A stretch of 64,000 bases of DNA from Fragilariopsis cylindrus CCMP1102. Lineage: Eukaryota > Bacillariophyta > Bacillariophyceae > Bacillariales > Bacillariaceae. The notes under the pieces are model-generated. The model worked only from the letters and a program-made list of their open reading frames with translations. It was not told where the DNA came from and ran no database searches. Each line of letters begins with the position of its first letter. Within the stretch, counting starts at the first letter, position 1. The DNA lies in assembly GCA_900095095.1 (NCBI GenBank), contig FMBT01000374.1, positions 1 to 64,000 on the forward strand, read 5' to 3'. The position numbers were made by a program, and so were the translations under genes. Of this stretch, positions 9,801-20,300 are shown piece by piece.

Positions 9801-11660
9801 TCTACCACTACCATTTGTACATGTTGATTCACCTCCAACTGATGCAGAATCAGTATTGAAGTCGTTACCACTATCATATAATTCCGATGGTGATAATACT
9901 GGTAGAGAACTTCTATTGGTATGACGTGTTTTATTCGAGGATGATCGATACCATTGAAACGAATAGTGCCTTTCTTGTTGTTTTTTCTTATTAATACCAC
10001 CATTGGTTAATACACCACAACGACAAGGTTCTGTTGCTGATTTTCGTATGCAGAATAATGAGGATGTTGTGATTGATGACTTTAATTGGGATTGGGATGA
10101 TTTATTATAATTGGATTTTGAAATTGGAAAATATAAACCTAAATTTGTTTGTATATACATATCACAACATGATGACAACTGTTGTGATGGTATTGTTGTT
10201 GTTATTGACGTTGCGCCATTTTTATCATCCAATAAAAACTTTTGTTTAGTACCTGAATTTGAATTTGAATTTGTAGTTGGGATCGCCATAGAAGAAATAG
10301 CAGTAGCAGCTAATTTTTCAGATTGGGCTTTCATTCGTAATCCCCATGTACCTAATGCGGACATACTGGAAGATAACGAAGTAGTATTGTTATTGTTACT
10401 GTTATTTCTACCGCCATTTTTATTTCTGTTGTTGATTGGTCGTCCTGTCAACGATAATGATGATGATGATGATGATGATCGAACATGATGATTTTGATGA
10501 TCGTCTAGTGCTGTATTGATTGATTTTTTATGCTCCTTTGAGGGTGTACCCAATTGTCTTTTCTTCAGTAGTGGCAGCGGCAGCGGCTGTTGCTGCTGCT
10601 GTTCAGTTGTTTTTGTTACTGTTGCTGTTTTTACTCCAGCTGCTGCTGCTACTGCTACTGGTGGAACATCATCCACCATCGTTGGTTGGAATAAAAGTTT
10701 TGGTTCCAGTCGTCTTTCATCGTCACAGCTACTACTTATCGTCGAATTCATGTCTATGTTAGTTGTTTTTGGTGTAGATATCATCATGACTTCGTCGTCT
10801 TCCTTCTGTAACAACTCTAATTTTTGGGGAGTTCTTTCTGTTTTTGCCATTGTCGTTATGACACGAAGATCATCTTCCTTCTTTTCCTCATACTTATCAT
10901 CATCAATACTTTTGTTGTTGTTCTCGCATAGATCAACTTCGATCATTGGTTCTTCTACTTCTACTTCTTCCTCTTCTTCTTCCTGCTCATTGTCAGATTG
11001 TAATGGCGGTGATAGTGATTCAAATTTCAATATTATTGAAGATGGTTGTTCACGAAGTGCTGATAAAATATCAGTAAAATCTGTAGTTCGGAAATCATTC
11101 TCATTCTCATTCTCGTTCTCGTTCTCATTCTCATTTGCTGTTTCATCATCACCCGAATAGATGGATACTAAAATTAATCCTTCAAATTTTTGATCATCGT
11201 CATAAGAAGCCACAATTGCACCGGTACAATCACCTTCGATATTGTATGGCATTAATACTAATCGTGTTTGTAGATCCACATAATCCTTAAATTTTAATTG
11301 ATGATGATGATGATTCTGTTGTGGTTGTAGTTGTAGTTGTGGTTGTTTCAAATCATTATTCAAATCATTATTCAAATTCATATTCATATTCAAATTCAAA
11401 TTATTCTGATCATCATCCTGAAGTGTAGAAGAAGAAGTTTCATTCTGATTCTGAATTGGAGGCGATGATGAAGAAGACGACGACGACGACGTCGTCGTTT
11501 CATTCTGATTCTGATCCTGATCCTCTTGCTCCTGAATTATTATTGGAGAAGAAGGACACGACGGTGTTGTACAGGGAGACGCAGTAGTAGTACTCGTACT
11601 CGTACTTGTCGTTGTCACCTCGTCGTTCGATTCTTCAAGACTTAACTTCTTGGGTTCCAT
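6801..11660 (-). CDS. Very large low-complexity and coiled-coil protein, unknown function
   Basis: 1619 residues in a single exon from the ATG at 11660. Residues 1-~620 are mostly disordered: Ser/Thr-, Gln-, Asn-, Glu-rich runs and two QQQQQ blocks. Ordered islands recur: YVDLQTRLVLMPYNIEGDC (~125-145), EEWIILVGATNPTFQPNTTL (~675), VVPIQADMVLFNGARQAMMT (~825), RIEVGAARKIVTYTPSD (~915), VNLVHIYCRASPQEEYAPL (~960) and TPNRMTRELFLLALGIANYQ (~1085). The spacing suggests one beta-rich domain split by inserted disordered loops. Residues ~1255-1619 form a long continuous coiled coil (heptads such as LQRELEFLRAQLTRKDKV). There is no signal or membrane segment. The architecture suggests a structural or trafficking scaffold, but no known family is recognised. 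Confidence 0.8.
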   Translation of the reverse strand: MEPKKLSLEESNDEVTTTSTSTSTTTASPCTTPSCPSSPIIIQEQEDQDQNQNETTTSSSSSSSSSPPIQNQNETSSSTLQDDDQNNLNLNMNMNLNNDLNNDLKQPQLQLQPQQNHHHHQLKFKDYVDLQTRLVLMPYNIEGDCTGAIVASYDDDQKFEGLILVSIYSGDDETANENENENENENENDFRTTDFTDILSALREQPSSIILKFESLSPPLQSDNEQEEEEEEVEVEEPMIEVDLCENNNKSIDDDKYEEKKEDDLRVITTMAKTERTPQKLELLQKEDDEVMMISTPKTTNIDMNSTISSSCDDERRLEPKLLFQPTMVDDVPPVAVAAAAGVKTATVTKTTEQQQQQPLPLPLLKKRQLGTPSKEHKKSINTALDDHQNHHVRSSSSSSSLSLTGRPINNRNKNGGRNNSNNNNTTSLSSSMSALGTWGLRMKAQSEKLAATAISSMAIPTTNSNSNSGTKQKFLLDDKNGATSITTTIPSQQLSSCCDMYIQTNLGLYFPISKSNYNKSSQSQLKSSITTSSLFCIRKSATEPCRCGVLTNGGINKKKQQERHYSFQWYRSSSNKTRHTNRSSLPVLSPSELYDSGNDFNTDSASVGGESTCTNGSGRSYSSYSSSSSSSSSSGTGSSYTASTSTAGISSHTISLASTTNKKNNRKSKAKTNGTITTNNTIATKDEEWIILVGATNPTFQPNTTLVGKKLRCIVTIRSCLPCLPPPTSTKGLLSSNKNNDDEDDNVTDTSNNSIKSNVIRKDHGGSSASLSSKDSSNASAIMNADDDYDDADDDDDATNTIANNVSLLDDDDNDNDDHEVEEEEVEVDEDDVERIICDLVVPIQADMVLFNGARQAMMTRGSATFINLIGRGSSGVDDVVSTSISKTTAPTTTTAAAVATTTTTLAWGKSFRIEVGAARKIVTYTPSDMVTSSSSSQQQQQQLATIAKKKKKIVNVNLVHIYCRASPQEEYAPLTDIPLLQVSAAVANPTNPRHVDLLFPAIPPRILKEVEDRVDGSSSRPSSSCYTSKTHQFLEDYCIVDHTSPFSLLSSSEDSGQRRTRIPRLELETPNRMTRELFLLALGIANYQGKPAHLDNKKVSYRDIELRGLSHVNTKTTSTPNVIDNSNNNTTKSFTMSPSSFQALSLPPPSQQSREQSFGGCKNDDDTLSTNSGGDGPLCISSSSSSNNDNNNGTMAPLSPSCPSKISGDNPNDVVVRTPGGTEYHDVEDVSIIAPGMADVGSSSAGASATMDDTVQVKELQRELEFLRAQLTRKDKVTTELQRQVKKSETVHHKTKQVLANTEQELKQSQQDCERIQISKRHIERSMQSQHESTQIVESNHKHALNELEGKIKERDKKVIGIEKLNRSLQNEKAVLGATVEARESKLVKLEELQKTNAELSKQVAQHDALRSQLKASYQRHETLQRDLESKTKVEIQCRKELESALNAIKNNKNRIQGEQEKASSCQSQLEAIQKQNQQLKGERNNYKKKNESLSKEVARLCRGGRNIRDIEKLIADHESLLQEAELLRIQKRKALEDAHMYRTLYEQGKAVEEMSGMEQETRHALERTTELERLLAEMTDYVTAKDMQFDTMKQVNQALQDEIHNLAQANLRSNEV

Positions 11661-12345
11661 TATTATTTTATTATGCTTGTTATATGATGATGACGATGAT
11701 GATAGCTTCCGGATGGTGTTCTTTGAACTGTGTATTCGTATTCGTCAGCGAGAAGAAGTTGAAAAATACTTACTTCTATTAGGCAGTATTTTGATGTTGA
11801 AATACCGTTGTTTTGGTTAGCCTTTGGTCGTTGTCGTCGATGATGTTAACGACATATAAGATTACCTACTAGAACCAATGCCAATATATTGTACAGTAGT
11901 ATGGTTCAGAGCAGATATCTTTGTTTTGTCAACAGACGCAGACAAAGTTTCCAACACGATATACGATCATATTATGCTATCGCGGCATACCTTAATTTTG
12001 CTTTCTTGTTGCTTCTTGTTTAAATTTTTTTCAGGAATCTCTTTTGCCCACAAAATAAACCGCCACTATTTAGAGAGAATCAATAATCATGATGTCCAAG
12101 TTTTCACGAATGCGCGCGTATGGGACAAATAAATCACGCGCCGTGACAGTCTCAGTATCGCTAAAGATTAACTTTTGATGGCTGTGCGCGCGCGTCATGG
12201 CAGTCGTATTTTTGGCTAAGAACGACCCATGTCTGCTTTATGCCATTTCGTTACTATCAATCAATGACAATACTAGTACGTACCGTACGGGACACGTGGC
12301 TGTGATCCGATAGCGAGTTGGATAGTCAGCTTCACAATTTCTATT

Positions 12346-12375
12346 GTACAGTACAGTACAGTACAGTACAGTACT
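12346..12375. repeat. (GTACA)n tandem repeat
   Basis: Six consecutive GTACA units ending in GTACT. The unit contains the TACAGTAC word seen repeatedly in other intergenic parts of this window. Confidence 0.9.
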
Positions 12376-12456
12376 GCATGCCTGTAGGACCTACATACCG
12401 ATATCTACAACGTACTGTAGGTTCTACTGTGTAGAAGGGCGACTCATACCAAACGA

Positions 12457-12503
12457 GCTTTTGGGGGACCCCCAACCGGGCTTTTGGGGGCTACGGAACC
12501 CCA
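12457..12503. repeat. G-run palindrome and direct repeat
   Basis: A perfect 7-bp-arm palindrome (TTGGGGGACCCCCAA, 12461-12475) overlaps a direct repeat of GCTTTTGGGGG (12457 and 12480), followed by a third G/C run ending at GGAACCCC. It stands out sharply from the AT-rich surroundings. It could fold into a stem-loop in either strand; function unknown. Confidence 0.7.
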
Positions 12504-12717
12504 AATAAGCGAATATGATTAATAGAGAGGTAATATTTCATATAGTAACTGAAATCGATACCACTCTATTGAATATAATATGTTTACCATGATGACGATG
12601 CAAATAAAAGGAAGGAAAAGCGGCTGTAAGACTGGTACTAGAAGTAGTATTGTAGCAAAGAAAGTATCGAACAGTTTAGATTTATAATTATAATTATAAT
12701 TATTGCTATGTACTTAG

Positions 12718-14901
12718 TTAGTATGTGTTGTTGTTGTTGTTGTTGTTATTGATAGATTGAAACACTGCTGTGACACGCTTAAGAATTCTCGTTGCCATTC
12801 GGTTGTCGTTGTCGTCGTCGTAGTCTTCTTTTTCTTCTTCATCTTCTTTTTCATTTTTTTGTAGATGAGAATGAAATCGTTGTAGGAATTTGTCGGGATG
12901 CCATCTTCGTATTAATTGACGATGATAGACCCTTCGTTCACCCTGTGTCAATAATGATACAGAAGAAGAAGATTGTGATGATCCTGGAAATGGTGTCTCA
13001 TCACCCATACAGGGCCATGGCACATCCGTCATAGTCATCATGGTCCTCCTATTACTTTGCATTATTATTGGATCATCTACTTTGGTCTCTGTTACTAGTG
13101 GTAATGATGATGATGATAAGGGCGAAGATGTTGCCGCTCCCTCTGTTGTTGTTGTTGTTGTTTTCAACGTTGTTGTTTTATTGGTAGAAACAACAACTGC
13201 TGCTGCTGCTGCTGCTGTTGACCATTTTTCAATGAATGCCGACCAAGCACGATTGTCAATGGCTCGAGCCTCTATTGGATCTATTATTATTATTTCAGTT
13301 TTAGGCCCTGTAGTCGTCCCAGCAGTGCTGTCTTTCTTTTTGTTGTTGTCACTACTCCTCTCATTATTCGTACTCGTACTCTTACCACCACCACCATTAC
13401 CACCACCATCATCATCATCATCATTATCATCACCAGAAATATTCGAACGGGATCGTTTCTTATTACTACTTGCAGCAAAAGCAGCAAACGCAAAAGCAGA
13501 AGCAGCAGCTTTTTCTGCACTTCTTTGATGTTTCTGTTTCTGTTGTTTCCGTTCTGTTGCAATACGACTCCACCAATCTCCATCGGAATGACCACCCGCC
13601 TCGTTTAGGACATCATTGGTGGTAGTGTCGTCCCATCCTTTTCCAAATTTTTGTTCGGCAGCAGTTGTAGTTGTAGAATTAGTTCCAATACCAATAGTAC
13701 CAGTATGACCATGTTGCATTTGATCTTGTGCCTCGACATCGGCCAGTTTTTTCGACCATTCCGTATCTCTTACCGTTTGTTCCTGCTGTAATTCCTGTTG
13801 TTGGAAGTGATCACGTTGATTGGCACGTTCCTTTGCTTCTTGTCGAAGTAATGAATTCTCGTATTGCATGATTAATTCCGTCAATCCCAGATCGTCGAAT
13901 GTTGTCTCACCATTCGCATCACGTGCATATTTGTTCGCACCGTATTGTACCAGAATAGAGGCCATTCCACCATTGTTGAGCAGACAGGCAATGTGCAATG
14001 GTGTGAGCATACTATCCGAATTATTATTCGTGCCATTGATCAGATCGTCGATGTCAATAATATTATGTTTGCTATTATTATTATTATTCTTATTTTTGTG
14101 CTTCTTCTGTTTTTTATTTTTAGTATGTTTCTGTTTCTTAGTAGTAGTATTATTAGTATTATTCCATTTCGTAATCTGTTCCAGGATCAATGTCACGGCA
14201 TTGTGATCATCACTACTCGATGCTAAAAAAAGACACGAGGACATTTCTAATAGACCGGCACCCGTGAATAACAGTTTTTGGAGACAATCTTTCATTCGTA
14301 TCCTATTGATTTTTTGTTTATTCTTTTTTGGACGACGAGCATTATTATTATTATTATTAACTTCGTCGTCGTCCGCAGCAGTATTATCAGTATCAGTGAT
14401 ACCTTTGTGAAAACGTTGAAGATAACGTTTTATTCTACGATCATTCTTATTTTCTTCATTATTATCATTATCATTATCTCTTTTCTGTTCATATTCATCT
14501 TCAGTATCATGATTATTATGGCGTCGGCGTCGTAGTCGCCTGCTATTACTATCACTATTACTATTACTATTACTTTTTCGTTTCTTTTCACTGCTTTTTC
14601 GATCCTTCATCGTTTTATTCCTACCGGTATCATCAGAAAAATCAAGTGGTGGTTCATCCTTGTTCTTATTGTCCTCCTCCTCGTCCTCCTTCTCCTGCAT
14701 ATTAATATTATTATTATTATTATGATTGTTGTTGTTGTTCTTATCGGAATTATTAATATTTTTATTCTTATTTGATTTCTTCGTCATAATCTGCTGCCGC
14801 CGACTATCACCATCATTGTTATTATTATCTTCGCCGCTACTACCGAACGATGCTCCTGATTCAGGCTCTTTCTCTAAGGAACATGAAGGAGATTGCATCA
14901 T
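12718..14901 (-). CDS. NF-kappa-B inhibitor-like protein 1 (I-kappa-B-like) homologue
   Basis: 727 residues, single exon, ATG at 14901 (a second ATG follows at once). The C-terminus carries the family's J-like module: DVPWPCMGDETPF (~627), then YHRQLIRRWHPDKFLQRFHS with HPD at 668-670, and RILKRVTAVFQSIN near the end. Human NFKBIL1 has the closely similar VPWPC and RWHPDRFLQRF motifs. Residues ~298-345 hold ankyrin-type repeats (TPLHIACLLNNGGMASILVQ; GANKYARDANGETTFDDLG). The middle has the Arg/Glu/Gln-rich helical stretch and GW/WW motifs expected in the family (GWDDTT, DWWSRIATERKQQ). In animals the protein is nuclear and has been linked to pre-mRNA splicing; a similar role here is inference. 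Diatom-specific Asn/Lys/Asp runs swell the N-terminus to roughly twice the animal length, and the protein ends in an Asn run encoded by a triplet repeat. Confidence 0.86.
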   Translation of the reverse strand: MMQSPSCSLEKEPESGASFGSSGEDNNNNDGDSRRQQIMTKKSNKNKNINNSDKNNNNNHNNNNNINMQEKEDEEEDNKNKDEPPLDFSDDTGRNKTMKDRKSSEKKRKSNSNSNSDSNSRRLRRRRHNNHDTEDEYEQKRDNDNDNNEENKNDRRIKRYLQRFHKGITDTDNTAADDDEVNNNNNNARRPKKNKQKINRIRMKDCLQKLLFTGAGLLEMSSCLFLASSSDDHNAVTLILEQITKWNNTNNTTTKKQKHTKNKKQKKHKNKNNNNNSKHNIIDIDDLINGTNNNSDSMLTPLHIACLLNNGGMASILVQYGANKYARDANGETTFDDLGLTELIMQYENSLLRQEAKERANQRDHFQQQELQQEQTVRDTEWSKKLADVEAQDQMQHGHTGTIGIGTNSTTTTAAEQKFGKGWDDTTTNDVLNEAGGHSDGDWWSRIATERKQQKQKHQRSAEKAAASAFAFAAFAASSNKKRSRSNISGDDNDDDDDGGGNGGGGKSTSTNNERSSDNNKKKDSTAGTTTGPKTEIIIIDPIEARAIDNRAWSAFIEKWSTAAAAAAVVVSTNKTTTLKTTTTTTEGAATSSPLSSSSLPLVTETKVDDPIIMQSNRRTMMTMTDVPWPCMGDETPFPGSSQSSSSVSLLTQGERRVYHRQLIRRWHPDKFLQRFHSHLQKNEKEDEEEKEDYDDDNDNRMATRILKRVTAVFQSINNNNNNNNTY

Positions 14902-15460
14902 AATCAGTCGTGTCGCTCAGTTAATTGTGCTCTCTGCCTGTTGTTGTTTGATCGGAAATACAATTGTATATAATATATTATGTTGTTTTGTATTTTTTTA
15001 TCAGGTAGACTAATAAAATTGTGTATGTATGTATCGTATGTACTGTAGAGGACTTACCTAGGACCTAGTATCTAGTAGGGTATCATCGCTCGCCCGGATT
15101 TCATTGATCATTTTTAAAATTTAATTTGAGTCGTGCAAAAATGTATTGTTCTGGCCGATTTTACCACAGCACCTAACAGGATAAGAAGGTATTGGTTCGA
15201 ATCGAATGAATCAAATGAATCGAATCGTGGTTCGATTCGAAATTTTATTATTGCCCTGCTCACTTTCGAAGAATTTGACCAAAATTTCTTATGCCCCTAC
15301 CCTGTCTCTCCTATCATGGCTGTCTATTTTCGCTGAAGATCACAAAATTTGTGAGGGAGGAGGCAGAAGGTATGCATTAAAAGACCAACATATTGTCTGC
15401 TACCACTGGCTTGTAAAAGTCGATATTACACAAGACTGTTGCAACGGAATAACGATAACG
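14902..15460. other. Divergent intergenic region
   Basis: Shared upstream region of the NFKBIL1-like gene (-) and the Cys-rich secreted gene (+). TACTGTA occurs at about 15038, CCTAGGACCTAGTATCTAGTAGG-type CTAG words at 15055-15078, and a GATTCGA/TCGAATC palindrome cluster at 15193-15242. An in-frame upstream ATG at 15206 would put 85 non-signal residues ahead of the signal peptide, so the start at 15461 is preferred. Confidence 0.4.
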
Positions 15461-17161
15461 ATGACGATGACGATGAGAAACAGAAGTAGAAGTAGAGTAT
15501 GGGTTAACCTCCTTCTCTTCAGTGGAACCACGATAATGATGATGTCGACCCCTGCAATTGCAACTGCCCTAAAGAATAAGATTATATTTTCCGACGATAA
15601 TAATGATGCTGTGTCTTCTAGGTTCGATTCAGTCGAAAACAACAACAACAACATCAACAATGAAGCCATCAATAAGAGTACTTCTTCCTCTACCGCCATC
15701 GTCGTCGTTAATAATAGTAATGGAATCGGAACATTATCATCATCAGCAGCAGCATCAACCAATACCAACAATGGAAATAATAAGAATCACGATAACGATA
15801 ACAACGATGATGATGATGATGAGTGTTGTACACTTGAAATTATTGGTGGTGAAACTATAACATTCCAAAGAGGTGAATCCTATGGTACATATTTACCAAA
15901 TCGTTGTCATCCACCAGATGATTATCCATGTTATTGTAATCCAGATTTATATAATCAACTGGAATGTCCCTATTGTGGTTTTAGTATTACAGGGGATGAT
16001 GATAACGATAACGATACATCATTATTATGTGCAAGGCATCAAGAAACTGTCTCATTTTTTGTTCCTAATAATAATATGGGGGATGTGGAAACATGTTCCT
16101 GTTATATCCCTACTGATCTGACAGCAAATCCAATTAAATATTGTGCCGTCACAAATTCATTATTACTTGATGATGATAATAATACTAATAATGACAACAT
16201 TGACGGAGAAGAAGGAGGAGAGGGGTCGTCAGACGGCGGCAGCGAATGTGTAGTAACTGATACCAAAACCGGTCATATTATTACTGTTCCGGATGGTGAA
16301 GCATTTGAAGAGTATGACGTAATCATTGAAGGAGGAGGACTTTGTGGTAATTCCAATGAATGGCCTGCCTATTGTAATGCAGTCGATGCAGATTCAAATG
16401 CAGAAGCAGACTCTGTTTCATTAACTGTACAAGTAGTCGATACTTCTACTACTACTAGTTCTACGGTCGTTGCTGTTGCAGTCAGTAACCAACAGGAACT
16501 ACAGCGGCCACGGCCACGGCAGCAACAACCAAAAGAAGAAGAACAACGTGAACGAAATAGTTCCGATGGTAGTACTAGTAGTACTAGTATCGTCGTGAAA
16601 AACAACAACAACAACAACAATAATAATATTGAATATCCATATTGTATCTACACTGATACATTTTCTGGTAAACCAACATGTGCAAAAAGTAATCGTTATG
16701 TTGTATATCGAAATGCTGACGGACAGCATACAAAATGTTCCTGTTTGTATTTAAGTGAAGAATTAGGTGGTCCTCAATCGACATGTACGCCGTACTTAAG
16801 ATTGGATAGTAGTAGTGGTGGTGGGGATAGTGGTACTGGAGAAATAGAAGAAGAAGAAGAAGAAGAGGATGATGATGATGATAACAACGACAATGATAAT
16901 GATATTGATCCAGATTTGAACACGCCATCACAACAACAAGAACAACAGCAGCAGCCGTCATCACCATCTGTCACTCCTGCTCAACGTCCATCAAACTCCC
17001 CTGTTGTGGTGACTATGCCATCTAATCCTCCTACAAGACCATCAACAACACTTCCTCCTCCTACTGCTGAAAGTGGGACGACGAGGAATAATGCTGTCTC
17101 CAGTATGATAATAAGTACGGCAATAGTATCGATAGTAGCAGGACATTGCATCCTTATATGA
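15461..17161 (+). CDS. Cys-rich secreted protein, possibly GPI-anchored, unknown function
   Basis: 566 residues from the ATG at 15461, chosen because it places a signal peptide at the N-terminus: basic RNRSRSR, then VWVNLLLFSGTTIMMMSTP, cleavage near AIATA. Three Cys-rich modules follow: ~125-165 (CCTLEIIGGE...CHPPDDYPCYCNPDLYNQ), ~180-225 (TCSCYIPTDL...YCAV) and ~260-450 (CVVTDTKTGHIITVPDGE..., YPYCIYTDTFSGKPTCAKS, KCSCLYLSEELGG). They are separated by Asp/Asn/Glu runs. The tail is Pro/Ser/Thr-rich and ends in a hydrophobic stretch (SSMIISTAIVSIVAGHCILI) with nothing after it, as in GPI-anchor signals. I infer a cell-surface protein. No catalytic motif or known family is visible. Confidence 0.72.
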   Translation: MTMTMRNRSRSRVWVNLLLFSGTTIMMMSTPAIATALKNKIIFSDDNNDAVSSRFDSVENNNNNINNEAINKSTSSSTAIVVVNNSNGIGTLSSSAAASTNTNNGNNKNHDNDNNDDDDDECCTLEIIGGETITFQRGESYGTYLPNRCHPPDDYPCYCNPDLYNQLECPYCGFSITGDDDNDNDTSLLCARHQETVSFFVPNNNMGDVETCSCYIPTDLTANPIKYCAVTNSLLLDDDNNTNNDNIDGEEGGEGSSDGGSECVVTDTKTGHIITVPDGEAFEEYDVIIEGGGLCGNSNEWPAYCNAVDADSNAEADSVSLTVQVVDTSTTTSSTVVAVAVSNQQELQRPRPRQQQPKEEEQRERNSSDGSTSSTSIVVKNNNNNNNNNIEYPYCIYTDTFSGKPTCAKSNRYVVYRNADGQHTKCSCLYLSEELGGPQSTCTPYLRLDSSSGGGDSGTGEIEEEEEEEDDDDDNNDNDNDIDPDLNTPSQQQEQQQQPSSPSVTPAQRPSNSPVVVTMPSNPPTRPSTTLPPPTAESGTTRNNAVSSMIISTAIVSIVAGHCILI

Positions 17162-17344
17162 AATCTAGCTAGCTAGCAGTAATGTATATTATAATACTTG
17201 AACAGAAAACAGCAGGGCTACTACCGTATTAAAATAAATAATGATAGCAACATATACTAATTGATTGTGTTTTTTTTCTATAAGATTCGACATTCATACC
17301 ATTTCGTTACAATAAATTCTCCATTCAGTCTTTTTTTATTCTTC

Positions 17345-20300
17345 CTATTTCTCTATACCACCTTGCTTGGACCAGAGTGTATGATATAGACCCTTTTGTT
17401 GCAGCAGTTCAGCGTGTGATCCTTGTTCCTTGACTCCACCACGATCTAACACAACAATCTTATCACATTTTTTCACTGTTTCTAATCTGTGTGCAACAAC
17501 AAGTGTAGTACGGGGTTTCTTTTCCTGCATAGCATCAAGTGCTGCCTGTACAATCTTTTCACTTTCATTATCCAGTGCCGACGTAGCTTCATCCAACACT
17601 AATATCTTAGGATCTTTCACGATCGCTCTAGCAATGGCAATTCTTTGTTTTTGGCCCCCCGACAACAAAGATCCACTAGATGAATAAATGATTTCCAGAT
17701 ACAAACGAGATATGCGATGACAAGGCAAATATTAGAAGCAGTTAGAATACCCATTATGCTTAAGTTCGTGGAACAAATTAAAGAGCAAAAATAAAGAATA
17801 ATAAATGATGCCATATTCGATCACAATATACTCACCCTGTACCAATATCTGTATCGTAGCCAGAACTTAAGTTAGACACAAAATCATGTGCATTTGCAGC
17901 CTTTGCAGCATCGATGATTTCTTGTTGGGTTGCATTTGGTTTACCTAATTTGATATTATCTCGAACAGTACCAGCGAATAGCACCGGCATCTGTCCCACA
18001 TACCCAATTTCATTCCGTAACCAACCAACATTCACATCCGAAATATTTTGATCATCCAACAAGACGGATCCTGATCCAACACGATAGAAACGCAATAGCA
18101 ATTGCAATGCTGTACTCTTGCCACATCCGCTTCTACCTGTAAATGCTACGGATTTTTGAGAAGGAATGTCAAGCGTAAAGCCATCTCTCCCATCTCGTTC
18201 GTAATAGATAGGAGCATTCGGTCGTGTAGGATATGCGAAGTGACATGCCTTGAATTCAACTTTACCAATCAGACTACTTGGCTTACTTCCCTTCATCGAG
18301 AGAGGGTCATCTTCGTCAGCTGATCCGTCTACGATTTCAAAAAGGCGTGCGCCAGCTTCCAAACCAGCCTGCCGCGAGGAAAAGTCTGCACCAGTCTGAC
18401 CAGCTCCAAGCGCTGAGAACATGACAGCCAACAATGCGACAAAAAAATCTATGAAGCCTATTTGCAGATTGATCATAAGCTGTATCCCAACCGAAAATAT
18501 AATGGCAAACGTCGAGAATACCGCAAACTGAGAGATTCCAAAAGCAAGTCCATTGTAGAATCCCTGCTTCTTTTTAAATTCAGAATCAGGCTCTAATGAC
18601 TTCGAATATTTCATCGAGGCATCATCTTGTAAACCATATGCTTGCAAAACAACTATGTCGTGGAATGCTCTTTCAAGCAGAGTAGCGGCAGATACAGAAT
18701 TTATCTCTCGACGATGCTTTGGTTGACGGGATGCACATTTTGCTTGCAATATACTTGCACCGAGGATAAAAGGAATACAACAGATAGCGATCAAGCCAAT
18801 CTGCCAGGAATACACAAGTGCAATTACCATACCAGAAATTAGGGTTGAAAGTACTTGAACTCGTTGACCTTGTTGCCAACCCGTAACGTTGCTAACGGCT
18901 TCGCAGTCTTCCTCCAAGTGTGTTGTTAGCTCTCCTGTACTGTGTTCTGGAAAGTCAAACCATCCCATATTGTGTTGCATAATCTTTTGAAAGACCAAAA
19001 CACGCATTCTTCTTGTTAAACGAAAGCCCGAGATACCCTATTAAGATGAAAAAGGTCGTAAGCAACACGATAGATATAGTGAGATGACCATGAAGGTAGA
19101 ATAATCAAACAGATCGAAATGATAGACCAGAATCAACGATAACCAATAGAAACACATAGTGACGCTTCGTCGTGACGGAACTTACAAAGCCAACTCCCAT
19201 CGCGATATTTGCTACAAAACTAGCAGCTGCCAATAATAAGAACCAAAGTGATAAGGAGAAGTTCGTTGTACGCATTTCCTGTGGATCTTCAATAAGATAA
19301 AAATTTCCCGTGATAATTCCAAAAAGGATTGCTTCGCAAGCTGGTAAAGCGCCTACTATAATTCCTCCGCTATATCCCATTATTGTATATCCTGTTTCTG
19401 CCTTATTGTATTGCCATAATCGAGAAAGGACACTGGAAGTATCAGGCACTCCATCATCGTCGTCGTCGTCATTATCCTCATCGATGGTAATAATTCCTGC
19501 CTCAACGTCATCCTCATTGCCGGCCTTGATCATCGATCGTCCTTTGATCATCGACCGTCCAAATGCGGGTGTTGCTGCGGGCGTGCTGTCTGACAACTTC
19601 GTAGTTGTATTATTATTTGAAGCAGCATCTGCTGTCAAGCCTTGACCTTCACATAACAACGCATATATCCCACCTTCTTTGATCAACTTCTCGTGTGTAC
19701 CCAATTCTTGAATCGAGCCATCTGCAATCACAGCAATCTGATCCGAATTTACAATCGTTGATAGTCGATGAGCCACGGTTACAGTTGTAAGTTTGCGTTG
19801 TCCCCTGATTTTATCGAGCGCCTCCTGGACCAATCGTTCTGTAAATAGTAAAATATGCGAAGCATTGATCAACGCAGAGTAGTGAGTGAGTGAGTGAGTG
19901 AGTGAGTCAAATAAAAAGTGTTCTGAGAGATGCAGTATTTAGAAAATCAACGACAAACAATAGTAGAACGTACCAGATTGTGTATCTAACGCCGATGTTG
20001 CCTAGAATATCGATTAGAGTATGATAGAAATGTTTTTCGTTAGTTCAGTAGAACAAAAGAAAAGAAAACAGGGTATCCCTATTCCGAAATCGTCTTTCGA
20101 GACAAATAAGCTCGTACGTACCTCGTCGAGTAATAAGATAACAGGATTACGAATCATAGCTCTTGCAATTGCTATTCGCTGAATCTGACCTCCACTCAAT
20201 TGAATTGATGAACCAGAATAGAAGGTATCATACCCGTCCGGTAAATCTGTAATAAATTCATGCGCACTTGCTGCCATCGCTGCCTTAGTAACTTCTTCAT

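Larger units (their letters stand above)
11661..12717. other. Intergenic with tandem GTACA repeat and G/C palindromes
   Basis: Upstream of the 1619-residue gene and downstream of the NFKBIL1-like gene. It contains a (GTACA)n array, TACTGTA words, (GC)n runs at about 12112 and 12186, and an isolated G/C-rich palindrome. No gene is supported; an 84-codon frame at 11878-12132 has no recognisable content. Confidence 0.4.

Noticed and set aside
17617-17814. 65-codon minus-strand frame next to the last ABCB exon
   Set aside because: It is read-through of an intron; the GT..AG junction restores the [13 protein letters not shown] sequence.
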